Source: Scalesia atractyloides (Eukaryota; Streptophyta; Magnoliopsida; Asterales; Asteraceae). Taken from it: a stretch of DNA of 64,000 nt. Below the pieces are notes generated by a model. That model searched no databases, had not been told where the DNA came from, and saw nothing but the letters and a program-made list of their open reading frames with translations. Positions 47,001-58,297 of the stretch are shown piece after piece; within the stretch, counting starts at the first letter, position 1; every line of letters starts with the position of its first letter. The stretch spans positions 81,879,978 to 81,943,977 of the forward strand of contig CAMTDV010000003.1 in NCBI GenBank assembly GCA_947069175.1, in the 5' to 3' direction. A program made the translations under genes and the position numbers.

Positions 47001-47738
47001 TTGATGAACACAAATGAGCACAAACTATATGTCCGTGAACACAAACGGAAACAAACAAACACAAGCAAGCTTTCATGAACAAATATATCATATACTGACA
47101 CTTATAAAATATTTTATTTATCGGAATTTTGAAGTATTTCAATAAAATATATAAAACAAAAACACTAAATAAACATGTTAATGAATGTTCACGAACGAGA
47201 CCTCTGTTCATGTTCGTTCATTTGACTAAAAAAATGAAATTTATTGTTTCTGTTCATTTGTTTAATAAACGAACAAACACAAACAAACGTCCCGTCGAAA
47301 GGTTCATGAACTGTTGGCCGAACGTTGATTCATTTGCAGCCATATTTGTGACCACTAAGTTATCTAACCAAGGAAAATGAATTGCAGGGAGGATACAAGA
47401 ATGACTTGCTAAACTTGGTTTTTGATGGATTAGTACCAGGAGACCCGAAAATCACGGGTGCAGATGTTATTACAAAGTTGTACCGGTTGCCATTGAGTCA
47501 CTCTAAGTGGTGGGACTTGTTCGCGATCTACACGCTTCTAGTGAGTTATAGAACGATTTTCTTTTTGATTCTCAAGTTGAAAGAGAGAGCAATGCCGTTT
47601 GTCCAGTCGATATACGCGAAGAGAACGTTACATCGTCTTAAAAGGCGAGCTTCATTCGTGAAGTTCCCGTCTTCAAGACGCTACCAAACTCTTCGCTCTT
47701 TATCATCACAGGAGGGCCTAACCTCTCCAATCCCATAA
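41018..47738 (+). CDS. ABC transporter G family half-transporter (ABCG12/15 clade)
   Basis: Plasma-membrane half-size ABC transporter (nucleotide-binding domain then six transmembrane helices) of the WBC subfamily. The Arabidopsis relative ABCG12/CER5 exports cuticular wax lipids as a dimer with ABCG11. Nine exons: 41018-41303, 41393-41472, 42560-43021, 43742-43864, 43955-44086, 44163-44447, 45331-45603, 46299-46406, 47388-47738. They join in frame to 699 codons and all introns are GT-AG. Walker A GPSGSGKST (residues 81-89), signature ISGGEKKR (187-194), Walker B LLFLDE (207-212), D-loop GLDSAS and H-loop IHQPSSEVF (His 244) are all intact. Transmembrane helices fall in about residues 399-660. 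The C-terminus SLSSQEGLTSPI is highly characteristic of the ABCG12/15 group. The ATG at 41018 is in a fair context and gives the expected short hydrophilic N-terminus. Introns 2, 6, 7 and 8 carry repeats. ABCG12 versus ABCG15 cannot be settled without a tree. Confidence 0.96.
41937..42240. mobile_element. fold-back MITE in ABCG intron 2
   Basis: Outer arms: CTTAAGATACAAAATGACTT on the left and, in reverse complement, GTTCTTAACATACAAAATAC on the right. An inner stem AGTAGAGTAATTA / TAATTACTCTACT makes a two-stage hairpin. Same family as 44612-44910. Confidence 0.75.
44612..44910. mobile_element. fold-back MITE in ABCG intron 6
   Basis: Arms GAGTCTTAATGTACAAAATA on the left and, in reverse complement, GGGTCTAAACATACAAAATA on the right. 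The inner stem AGTAGAGTAATTAT / ATAATTACTCTATTA is retained. A partial arm recurs at 44950-45000, so a third, truncated copy adjoins it. Confidence 0.78.
45666..45965 (+). repeat. minisatellite in ABCG intron 7
   Basis: About six units of 47-66 bp, each with ACAATTGCCAACTAGGGTGA and ATAGTAACTTTAATATA followed by a variable (TA)n spacer. The landmark CAATTGCC/CAATTACC occurs at 45676, 45728, 45785, 45832, 45883 and 45949. Confidence 0.85.
46208..46231. repeat. (TA)n microsatellite in ABCG intron 7
   Basis: About 11-12 uninterrupted TA units, some 70 bases before the exon 8 acceptor. Confidence 0.85.
46822..47344. mobile_element. hAT-type element in ABCG intron 8, GTTCG-rich
   Basis: Ends TAGGGCTGCAAACGAAAC and (reverse complement) TATGGCTGCAAATGAATC. 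The 8-bp duplication TTTGTGAC at 46814-46821 and 47345-47352 is perfect. The interior is a dense field of CGAAC/GTTCG motifs. It is non-coding and ends 43 bp before the exon 9 acceptor. Relatives are at 22138 (truncated) and 55783. Confidence 0.85.
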
Positions 47739-49035
47739 CTAAACAACAATGTACATTCAATTTCATTCTTGAGAGCAATAAAGTGATCTACACACATACA
47801 GCTTATACATAAATGTTGACATGTAACAATTGGTGTTATACCATGACTATTTATGATGTCATGTACTTGTTTATTAATTAGCGGTCACTGAACAAATGTA
47901 ACACATGTATTATACCTTTATTATTTTACAAAAGGTTTTTCTATTTTTAAAAATTTCAATACAAGCTAACGATTTTGAATACAATAAATTGTGTTCTAAC
48001 AATCCAAGCAGTCAAATATAACCAGTTAAACTGTCGCGGTTGAACAAACCAAACCGGTTTGGTTTCTCATTTCTCAAACTCAATCGACTCGGAATTTTAG
48101 TAAAATCAATTGAACTAGAACATGTACTATATTGAATGTAAAGGGCTTTTAGGGCGCAAAGGATACGAAGCGATATAAACCACTGATTAAGAAAATCAAG
48201 TGCTAAGATAATGAGGATTTGCCACGTTTGCCCTGTTTTATGTATGAAACCAATCTAAAGCGATAAACAACATAATTAAAAATAAAATGCGATGTTGAAA
48301 ATTCGCATCCAACGAGAAATCATTATGACAAATATAAAATGCCATGTTGGAAAATTGGGGCCCAAATCGTGAACTTCATGTATGAAATACTAAAACGTTG
48401 ATGTATTGTTCGACACCCAGATGGTAAAACTTCATGCGTAAAAACACTCGGTTTAATTTTTTTAATTATGTTTTTATTAAAAAAATATAATAATATTATA
48501 CTTAAACTAAAAACGCTCAATGACATAATTTTTTTTTCCTAAATAATGTTATATAAAAATTAAACACCTAAACAATTGGGGGAAATAGATAAAAAGTCAA
48601 AATTGGTTAGCTATTCATATTCTAACACTAACCAGTCACCACTTTATATTATGATACATATATGTGGGACCCCCCAATACGTTGATATTTCTTTAAATTA
48701 ATGTTTTTGTTTATTTATTTATTGTTTCTGTAACAAAATCAATTCCTAAAACCGTAAAAGTAAAAACCAACTTCCATTCAGTCAAGTACCAACAATGTTA
48801 CAGTTTAAGGAGGATAGACATAATTTAGAAAAGTGGGAACCAAAAGTGTAATATGGTCTTATCACAGGAAGCATCTGAGTAACTTAGCTCTATTGAATAT
48901 ATGTAATTGTTTGTAGCATATATGTAAATAGACGCTTATCTTTTATTATAGCAAGACTATATATTATAATTAAAGCAAAACAAATTCTCTTATTAGTTAT
49001 GTAGTTTTAATAAAAAAGATAATATTATATAAAAA
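47739..49035. other. ABCG 3' flank and intergenic
   Basis: The first ~200 bases likely hold the 3' UTR. No further gene is recognised. Confidence 0.5.
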
Positions 49036-49158
49036 GGTCATAGATGTTGAAAAAGCAAGGGGAAGTATTTAAATATATAGTAATATCAAAAGGGAAGGTC
49101 ATAGATGTTGAAAAAACAAGGGGAAGTATTTAAATATATAGTAATATCAAAAGGGAAG
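49036..49158 (+). repeat. 61-bp direct tandem duplication
   Basis: GGTCATAGATGTTGAAAAA...AATATCAAAAGGGAA occurs twice, starting at 49036 and 49097, almost identical, so the event is recent. Confidence 0.88.
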
Positions 49159-50828
49159 GGCCAAAAGAAAAGAAAAAAAGTAGGGTTGACGATTGATAAT
49201 CACTAGATACGATAAGATATGTTTAATAAAAGTTATTATATAAATATTTAGTTAACAAGATAAAATTATGAGGTTAGACTTCAATCATTTCTCTTTCTTG
49301 ACACATAAAACATACAACATGAAGCATAAAGTAGTAAATAAGTCGTATTAATGTCTGATGCTTGTGTTAATAGTGTCATTTCTAACCTATTAAACATGAT
49401 AAGACCAGTTTTGCCAACTCTCTAAAAAGGCCATTATGCCGTTCAACCAAATTAGGCCATTAATTAAATTTAATTGTCCTTAAATGTAAAAGATCTAATA
49501 TCAACTGTAGATTGATTATATTAATGGCCATGTTAGGTTTTAAGGGTTTAGTTAGGTGAATTTTCATGTGATAAACAATGTACTGCTCTAGAAACTCTAA
49601 TTACATGAGAAAACAATGACAAATTACATTAAAAATGTTTTTATGATTCAAGAACATTTACAAAAGTAGTTATTTTTTTTTTCATTTATGTGGATAATAC
49701 AATCATAATTATCTTGAATGTTGAATTTAGTTTTCAAAGTTTTAGGTAAAAATTTCAACTTTTAGTATTTTTCGATGTCAAATAAGTTTTCACGAAAAAA
49801 GAGGAAGACTTAAGATTCTCTTTTCCTAGAATTTAAATGACAAAATTACCTCTATTAACTTTACATAAATACTAATTTCGGGCCTAGATTATTTTATTAA
49901 ACAACTAACGAACTGGGCCATTGTAAACCCACTGGGCTTTTGTATTATAGACTTATAGAGGAACTGTGTTTTTCGACTTGTACATCTCTTTTATTTTGTT
50001 AATAATCAAAGTATTTATTACATGGAATTTGAAATAAGTTTACGCTTAAGTGATACATGTTATATTTGTAACCACTTATTTCAGAGATATATTATAAATT
50101 AAAACCTTTATATATAATACTTTAAGAACCGCACAAACTCTTATAATTACTCTTTTAACGATGATACATATAACAAATTATCAATTATATAACGACATAG
50201 TCATCTCATTCTCTCTCCAACAATATTTGTCATACACTACGAGGTAAAAAGTTCGCGTCGAAGCTGTAGATCTAGATGGCTTTTCTTCGACAACCATGTG
50301 AGGAACAATTATAACTTAAGGAGATGTTCATAGACTCCTTTATTGCCTTAACTAATATATTACAAAAAGAAACGGATAAGTACACATTTGCCTTTTGTAG
50401 TAAATAAAAAAAATAAAATAAAACAAAATTTCATAAACTAGTCTTATGACTTTCGCGTTACGGTGAGGGGTGTGCTACCAATATTGCAGGGAGGCATAAA
50501 ACCATGCTAAGTAGTAACCAATCGACGACTAAAATCAGAAAAAAGTGAAATGAAAACATGAGTTCTAATACCAAATAACTCACATGACGTAAAACGTAGA
50601 CAAAGTTAAATTACCGACACGTATCAAAAGTCAAGTGGGTAAAAAACCGTAAGAGGCGAAATGCGACCATCCAACACTGTACTAAATAGCAACCGAAAAT
50701 TTTAATAAAAAGTACAAATCCTTAAAATTAACTATGCAAAAAAAAAAAAAACACAAAACACAAACTACTTGAGACAAATAATTCGCTATTATTTTTAAAT
50801 GTTATCAATTCATATATAATACAGATTA
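49159..50828. other. AT-rich intergenic, nothing recognised
   Basis: No supported gene. Poly(A)-rich patches, the last at 50735-50750. Confidence 0.5.
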
Positions 50829-50862
50829 CTAGCGATATATTACCCGCACGTTATGGCGGGGT
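50829..50862 (-). mobile_element. Helitron-like 3' terminus
   Basis: On the minus strand: hairpin CCCCGCCATAACGTGCGGGT, then AATATATCG and CTAG followed by T. Body would lie to the right. Confidence 0.55.
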
Positions 50863-51189
50863 GTTATACTTTGTGAGGCTCGGTTTCAACGACATGTACA
50901 CCGGTAATTACCCAACGAAAAGATTAACATCAAACGACAAATTCAAAAGTTTATAAAATATCCATATTATAATGGTTGTAAAAGAAAAACAAAAAAAACT
51001 AATAAAGAGATGAAACCTTGAAGCAAAGTCAACAGCTTATAAGCCCATTCTTTGATAATTTGTAAAGTATTATGAAAACACTTTTCCAGTTACATTTATA
51101 TTTATATCAGACGCAGATAAAAAGCAAATCATAATGTGACATTTTAATTTTTTGTAGAACACTATATTTTAAAACTTAATATAAGACTA

Positions 51190-53038
51190 TAGGGTGTGAG
51201 GGCTTGGGTTGAGGGCATTGCTTGACATGTGGCACTTGTGGGCTTCACCAGTCCACACCCAAAATAGTGGGGTGTGGAGGGAGCGTGGATAGGCGGCGTG
51301 GGGTGACATTTGGCACCTATTTTTCTTTTTCTTTTTTTTATTCATAGAATTTAATTTTTAAAACACCTATTTAATTAATATTAAATAACTATAATAAAAA
51401 AATACATTACATCATAAAAAAAATCAATTATCTTCATCTTCATCTTCATCTTCAATGTTTTCAAATTTAGGAAGTGTTGAAACATGTTCTACCAAATCAG
51501 CACGAAGATTTGAATATATTGTCGTGGCTCGATTAGATTTTGGGTTTGCGTTCTCTGTTCGTCACTACTGTTTTCGTTATTTGATTCAGTCTAATCGGGA
51601 TAATATTCAACTATTGCTCGGCCTTCATCCTCTAAAATCATGTTGTGTAGAATGATGCACGCATACATCACGTTTCTTATTTGATCTTTTTCATTCAATC
51701 GACAAGGCATGCTCAAAATGCGCCACCTTTTCTGCAAAACACCAAATGCTCACTCGATATCTTGGCGTGTCGCCATCTGAACTTTGTTAAACTTTACTGT
51801 TTTATGATTTAGGGTTTCATTTCTTGAAAAAGATTTCACAAAACAGCTCACTCAAGTTAAATTCCATCAATAAGATAGTACCTATGCTGGTATTCAACGT
51901 CATTTACAAAAAAATGTTCCTTTAGGTCCAACACCATTTATTAGATCATTGAAAAGGCGATGGATGAATAATGTTTATATCATTGTGTGAACCTGGCATA
52001 TCAAAGAATGCATGCCATATCCAAAGATCTTATGATGCAACAGCTTCAAGCATTATAGCCGGCATTCCTTGATATCCACTTGTGTGAGAACCTTGCCATG
52101 CAGTTGGACAAAGTTCCCACTCCCATTTCATACGATCTAAACTACCTATCATCATACGGAGACCATGATATTCAGCGTGATGTTCCATAATTTGTTGCAT
52201 ATCACTAAACGTTGGTTTTCTCAAGTATTTTTTCATATATAGTTCAATGATATACACACAAAATTTGTGAAGACTTTCCCTAGCCACCCATGCCGACATT
52301 TTTAAATAGTCGTCCATTATGTCGGAATTATTCCCGTAAGCTAATTGTCTTAGCGCGGCCATAACCTTTTGCCACGTGGTAAATCCTAAATTACCACGCG
52401 CATCGGGTCTTTGTCGGAAAAAATCGTAATTTCCTCTAAATCCTTTGATATTCTTAAAATCAAATTTTTACTCATACGAAAAAACGACGCCTAAACATTC
52501 TTTCATCATACGTTGGTTCGGGTGACAAATAATCGCTTACCAACAAATCGTTAGCGGTTGCACGTTCATGAACGATATACTTTCTCCGTTTGGGTTGGGG
52601 TTGGGAAATCCGTTCTTCTGAATCTTCAACGATAGCTTTCAGGACCGTCCCCATTGTTGATAATAATATTTCCGCCCTGTTGTTCGATGAGGATGAATCA
52701 TAACTATCAGATGAAGTGCTTGAACTTGAAGAATTCATTGAATATAAATATTTTTGATGATGGGAGGTGGTTTTTAAATATTTGAATTGTAAAATTTAGT
52801 TAGAATTGTTTGATTTATATTGAATAAAAGTTAAATAATTTTTTAAAAAAAAATAGCCGTTGGCCAACGGCTATCCCATGACCCAGCCAATCATAGCCAT
52901 CCACATCATCTCTCCAACCCGCCCCACGCCAGGCTTCCTAGCCACGCCAACGGGACAACACCGCTACCCACGCTAGTCCGATATAGCTAAAGCGGGCATT
53001 ACTTGGCTTTCTCCGCCCCCAACCATCGCCGACACCCC
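51190..53038 (-). mobile_element. PIF/Harbinger element with decayed transposase
   Basis: A transposon of about 1.85 kb. Imperfect inverted ends are AGGGTGTGAGGGCTTGGGTT on the left and, in reverse complement, GGGGTGTCGGCGATGGTTGG on the right. Both are followed by GC-rich subterminal sequence that contrasts with the AT-rich interior. It encodes a minus-strand transposase pseudogene (51425-52738). No convincing 3-bp duplication was found. Confidence 0.65.
51425..52738 (-). pseudogene. PIF/Harbinger transposase (ALP1-like), broken
   Basis: The start is a Ser-rich N-terminus (MNSSSSSTSSDSYDSSSS), then RRKYIVHERATANDLLVSDYL and DERMFRRR (52738-52472), the usual lead-in of plant PIF transposases. 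After a frameshift, 52362-52030 encodes ALRQLAYGNNSDIMDDYLKM, HGLRMMIGSLDRMKWEWELC and PAIMLEAVAS. GSLDRMKWEW replaces the usual GSIDCMHWxW but keeps the Asp. The next codon is TAA where a Gln is expected, then DLWIWHAFF continues. Further pieces reach about 51425, including the final RADLVEHV and an Asp/Glu-rich tail. Not functional. Confidence 0.8.
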
Positions 53039-53231
53039 ACGATCTAAAACTAAATTATCCCTAAAACTAATTATTATCATAACACAAATATAATAAAAAA
53101 TTACAGCAGGAATCTAGTGAAAGAAAGAGAAAATTATTAAATTAAAAAAAAAACTAAAGAAGCCCTTGAATCTAGATAAAACAAAATTAAAAAATTAAGT
53201 TGATTTTATTTTATAATCAATAACAAAATCG

Positions 53232-53495
53232 AAGCAACAGTTGAATCCAAATAAAAACAAAATAAAGAAATCAAATTGACTAAAACAAACCCAAACATTG
53301 CAAATTTGAATGATATATAATTTGAGCCTAATACTATTCACATAAAATTTTTAATTGTATTGAAATTGAAATTGAAATTCAAATAAAAATAAAATAAAGA
53401 AATCAAATTGATTAAAACAACACTCAAACATTGCATCATATATAATTTGAGCCCAATACTATTTATATAAAATTGCTAATTGTATTACAGATAAT
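53232..53495 (+). repeat. ~132-bp tandem duplication
   Basis: Two units sharing AATAAAGAAATCAAATTGA, AACATTGCA and ATATATAATTTGAGCC (starts at about 53261 and 53393 for the first landmark). Confidence 0.75.
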
Positions 53496-53629
53496 ATGTT
53501 AAAAATATATTAATTGAATGTATAGGTTAAGTTAAACGAATTTACATATTATAAATTAGTATTATGTTAGTGTATAGAAGTATTGTGTCTCATGCTTTGG
53601 AATGTTTTCAAAAGAAAAATTAACATTGA

Positions 53630-54116
53630 CACTTTTAACCTATAACTCTTTGATTTTTTTACTTTTAACCAAAAGTTTTCATCTTTTTTAATTTAACCTC
53701 ACAACTTTTTTTTACGTTCAACTTTGGTCCCTATACTTTATATACTCCTCAAAACTTTCTTATTACGTTTCATTCTAAATTTTACGAGTTAACACGACGC
53801 AACATACGTGTGTGGTTCAATGTTTTTACGTTTTGTTTTACACTACACTCTAAATTTTGCGAGTTAATATGGTGCAACGATGTGTGTGTGATTCAACGTT
53901 TTTACATCATCTATTTTTTTCCTTTTTGATAGGTTTTGTCACAACGTGCGGTTCCTAAATCGACTTAGTTATTATTTTCTATGTTTTACATTTCGCTCTG
54001 ATTTCTCCGTATTAACAAGCGCAACTTCAATGTTGGTGGTCACTGGTGGTGGTGTGACAATAAGCTATTTGTCACGGTTTTATATCCCCGCTGCAACGCA
54101 GGTGACTTAATACTAG
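53630..54116 (+). mobile_element. non-autonomous Helitron-like element, 3' end at 54116
   Basis: Ends with an imperfect GC hairpin (CCCCGCTGCAACGCAGG, about 54087-54103), then TGACTTAATA and CTAG followed by T. The interior has T-rich and CGAGTTAACACGACGCAACA / CGAGTTAATATGGTGCAACG duplicated phrases (about 53784 and 53858). The 5' boundary (about 53630) is a guess. No Rep/helicase. Confidence 0.5.
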
Positions 54117-55435
54117 TTCCATTCAAAACCTAAGCTTCTATAATGCATGAGTATTAGCTTTGATTTTATGCATCAAACTTAACTAAACTCGTAAGCCTAT
54201 TACTTACATTAATATAACAATATTTATTTAATAGATTATATTTTTATATAAAAACATTATTACATATAGATATGATTTAAGATTAATAATATATATTATG
54301 TTATGTGTTCTCACGTTGTGGTAGGAATTTGATTGATACATCGGTTTAGTTTATTATGATATCAATATAGTACCAACACTCGGTGTAACAATTAAAAGAT
54401 TAAATCCATAAAATAAAGTTATGATATACTCAACAGGATATCAACATGTGTTTTACATTGATCGGAAACCATAAATATAATTATCATTAATGGTTCTGAC
54501 AATACCAATATCAATAGCAATGTTGTTCAACCGAAATCGATGTGGTTATGATTTTTTGGAACGGTTGCAGTCTAGTTCATCACGATGCTAGAACTGTACC
54601 CACACTTGCAATATAGCTTACGATATAAAAATATACTTTATACCTCTACCAAACTTGTTTGAGTGGTAAAGGTTCAGTTTGTCATGGTAAAGAACAAAAA
54701 CAAATCAATTACATTTGACGTGTTCGATTTTGTGCAAAACTTTTATTGAATGTACATAAAAAATAAGCACGCCATAACGGTATTTTCACAATTTTATGAA
54801 TAATTACACTATATTAATAGAATAACAAAAAGGGTATACAAAGTCAATTTATAAAAAAGTAAATGTGAAGTAGCTTTCGATAACTTGTACCGCAAAGTAT
54901 TCTCGGATAAAGGATTAACGATATCTAATAATATTGATTGTTTACAATATAATAACAAAATTTACAATTAAGTTATTTAAACATTAATATATCTAGCCTT
55001 AATTTTTTTCAACATTATTATTCCTACCATAATGCCCATTAAGCACGTAATATTACGAGTTGCAAGTCCGCTTAATTTTGACGAATTTTACCAAATTTTA
55101 GTTAGCTCGGTGAGTTTGTCGTTGATACGTTTGTCAAAATTGATAACATCTTATGGAATACTTGAAAGCCTTTCAAATACGTTGATATCTTCGTTAGAAC
55201 TTGACATTCCAAACAAACAAAACTACATATCAGTTATGTTATATTTCAAGTCAACAACAATAATAAGTAAAATAATAGAAACTTATTATGAAGTTGTTAC
55301 GAATAGGCTCGAACGCATCATTGTAATCATTTGCTTTTATGATCCCATTTTGGTTACAAAGATTATAAGAACAACTCATTCTTCATCATCAAGTTACTAA
55401 TCAACCTGAATATAAATAACAAAGGACAACTTAGA
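54117..55435. other. AT-rich intergenic, unassigned open frame
   Basis: Contains a 122-codon plus-strand frame (55032-55400) without recognisable homology or flanking gene signals. Some minus-strand residues in the same place (NEDINVFERLSSIP, DKRINDKLTELTKIW) also look protein-like. Not enough to call a gene. Confidence 0.3.
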
Positions 55436-55439
55436 GGGA

Positions 55440-55750
55440 AAAAATAAGCAGAAAGTTTGAAGGGAAAGTATAAGTATGTAGAAATTTTTATTGTTAAATT
55501 AATAATACTTGAAAGTTTTAGAAAGGAAACCTAGAAGGGAAAAAATTCAAAAAATACTTAGAAAGTTTGGAGGGAAAGTATAAATGTGTAGAAGTTTTTA
55601 AAAGGAAAATATTAATATAAAAGATAACTATACAACATTTAGAAGTAGAATAGTACTTAGAAAGTTTGGAGGGAAAGTATAAATCTGTAGAAGTTTTTAA
55701 AGGAAAATATTAACATAAAAAATAACTATACAATATCTTTAAGTAGAATA
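55440..55750 (+). repeat. ~100-110-bp tandem repeat, 3 copies
   Basis: GAAAGTTTGGAGGGAAAGTA (first copy GAAAGTTTGAAGGGAAAGTA) recurs at 55451, 55561 and 55660, followed each time by TATAA.TGTAGAAGTTTTTA or a close variant. Confidence 0.8.
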
Positions 55751-55782
55751 CTTTATACTTAAAAAAAATACTAAACCGTATA

Positions 55783-56381
55783 TAGAGCTATAATGAACCG
55801 AATGTTTAGTGAATAGTTCGGTGGGAAGTTCGTTTACGTTGGTTTGTTTAGTTATTGAACGAACATGAACAAGAAATTTCGTTCAATTAGCTTAATGAAT
55901 GAACACGAACATATGTCTCTTTCGTTCAATTGCGTTCGTGAACGTGTTCGTAAACATTCGTTCATGATCGTTTGTTTACGTTGTTCATTAAATATTTTTA
56001 TTACCGTTCATGATCGTTTGTTTATGTTGTTCATTAAATATTTATTTTACCATATATATATTTTATCTAAACTTTTATATTCCTTTAACTCTTATTTATC
56101 TCATTACCCAAACAAATAAAATATAAAACTCTATCTCTACCTTGTTTATGCACCGGTCCTCTTTCTTTCTCATTATTCACATCGAAAAATACTACCAAAC
56201 TTCGTTGATTTTATCTGTGTTTGTTTGTGTTCATGAACACGTTCCTTTCCTTAATGAACGAACAAGAACAAAAAATATCGTTCGGCAAGTGGTTATGAAC
56301 CGTTCGTAAACACATTATAACCTTAACGAACGAACACGAATAGACCTTGTTCGTGTTTGTTTGGTTCATTTTCAACCCTAA
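55783..56381. mobile_element. hAT-type element, GTTCG-rich (third copy)
   Basis: Left end TAGAGCTATAATGAACC and right end (reverse complement) TAGGGTTGAAAATGAACC. Flanks CCGTATA and CTGTATA are a worn duplication. Interior dense in GAACGAACA / TGTTCGTT, as in 46822-47344. Confidence 0.65.
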
Positions 56382-57535
56382 CTGTATATGAATTATAAAT
56401 GCTACTTGTGAGATAAAAAGTTTCAAAATCTTCTTTTGAGAATTCAGTCAATAATATATGTAAAAAATTTTTAAAAGTGTTTCCTGCGATCTCGTGGGTT
56501 TCGTTCGTAATTAAGAACAATAACCTTTTTTAAATTATGTTGTTAAATTATCCCACGACAAAACAAAATTATTATTAGATTTTAATTACGTGTGAATTGC
56601 GAGTAACCATTAGAAATTACCAACAAACTATTATATATTCATAGTCAATGTTAAATGAAAGACCACGATAAAATTTGCATTAAAATTATTTATTTGGGCA
56701 ATCATCAGAAAAGAACACAAATTGTAGATACCAGATGTAACATGGAATTTGTTCAAACGTATATTAAGAAATATACTCTAAGTTTTAACAAACTGTTCCA
56801 TGTTTCTTCTATCTCACCAAGTTATTGCCCCCGTCATAAAAGTTCCTGAATGGCCCGACCCCCATTTTGCCCCTATCATATAAAATCTTACATCCATCAC
56901 TACTGATAAGCGACTATCATATCATTTGTCTTCTTAGAACAGTGGCACCTACGTACACGTCTCTCCCAAAATACCTGAGTTTTAGTCTTCAGTCATATAT
57001 CTTTTTAATATCAGCTACCCATCTTTTAATGTTTCGATTTCAGTTATGCTTACATTATTTTTTTTAATATCAACGACCATCTTTTATTGTTTCGAGTTCA
57101 ATTATGCATACATTAATCCTACAAATTTATTTTGTTATAGTACAAGCATTATTTAAATATAAATATCACCATAAAATGATAGAACTTTTTCTCTATTTAT
57201 AAATTTAACTATCTATGGTTTTTTTGTCGTTTTTAGTGAATTACACAACCTTTTAAATGAGAGTTACATCTACGTCTTTACAATGCAACCATTGTAACAA
57301 AAGTTGCAAATTTTCAATTAAATTGACAACCACCGTAAAATTTGTAACTTTTAAGTAAAAGGTTGCAACTTCAATATAAAATTGTAACTTTCTATGAAAA
57401 AAGTTGCATTTGATATTTTAATGCAACCTTTATGTTGAACGAAAGTGCATTAGATTCAAACACAACATAATTGAAAAATGTTTCATATAAAGAGTTGTGT
57501 TAGTTTCATTTTCTAGTAGTAACATCATCAAATTC
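56382..57535. other. intergenic, nothing coding
   Basis: No gene. At 57250-57420 GTTGCAACTT-like words recur in both orientations and may mark another small hairpin element. Confidence 0.45.
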
Positions 57536-57905
57536 CACAATGGAAACTCATTAAAGCTTTTTATGATGGTTTGTTTCCCGGTGAGGTTAGGCATGCATCC
57601 AATAGTAGTAATGGGACATTTTTGACAAATCCATAAGATTATGATTGGAAGTTTTTGGAGAAATTAAGCAAGGAGTCTAAGATTCAAGCATCATCAAGTA
57701 AAAATTCATGACCAATAATTGTAAAAGCAATGGTTGATTATGCAACCAAGGACATGATTGATGTCCTAAAACGACAGTTGGCAAATTTCGGGCATAAAGA
57801 AAGAAGAGATATGTGAAATATATCTCAAGTGTATAGTGTGTGCGAGAGGTGTGGTTATATTGGGCATGCAATCATGAATTGTCCAAAACACTTGGGGAGA
57901 GGTGA
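57536..57905 (+). pseudogene. Ty3/gypsy gag remnant with zinc knuckle
   Basis: Broken frame resembling the gag capsid and nucleocapsid region of plant retrotransposons. LIKAFYDGLFPGEVRHASN and DYDWKFLEKLSKES fit the capsid end. CERCGYIGHAIMNC (about 57843-57884) is a complete CX2CX4HX4C zinc knuckle. Two or more stops interrupt it. Orientation is plus, opposite to the gypsy element at 58298-63539, so it belongs to a different insertion. Confidence 0.7.
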
Positions 57906-58297
57906 AAAGGTAAATTAAGTGTACAAAGGCCATAAACAATATGATATGAACTCAGACACCTTACCTACGAGTTTATGAAACCATCCCAATTTTAAATATA
58001 GCAATGATTTATTGGATGTCGGAGTGTGTGTAGTGTGTGTTTTTTTGATAAAACAATTGAACAAATTAGAAATTTAACTTAACACTTATAAACAAACACA
58101 TCAATATAACACAACAAGATTTGGAAATGATTGCAAAAAAATTTCATATTGAAATCATCAAAAATATAATACAATCACAAGGTACAAAGTACTCTCCCTC
58201 ACCAGGTGCACTCTCTCACACTTAGTTCTTATGCACAAAGGCTCTAAGTGTTAACGATTACAATGAAAATGAAGAACTATATATAGGAGGAGAGAAC
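57906..58297. other. intergenic between gag remnant and LTR
   Basis: No gene recognised. Confidence 0.5.

Noticed and set aside
55032..55400. 122-codon plus-strand frame
   Set aside because: No recognisable homology, AT-rich composition, no promoter or splice context; left as unassigned.
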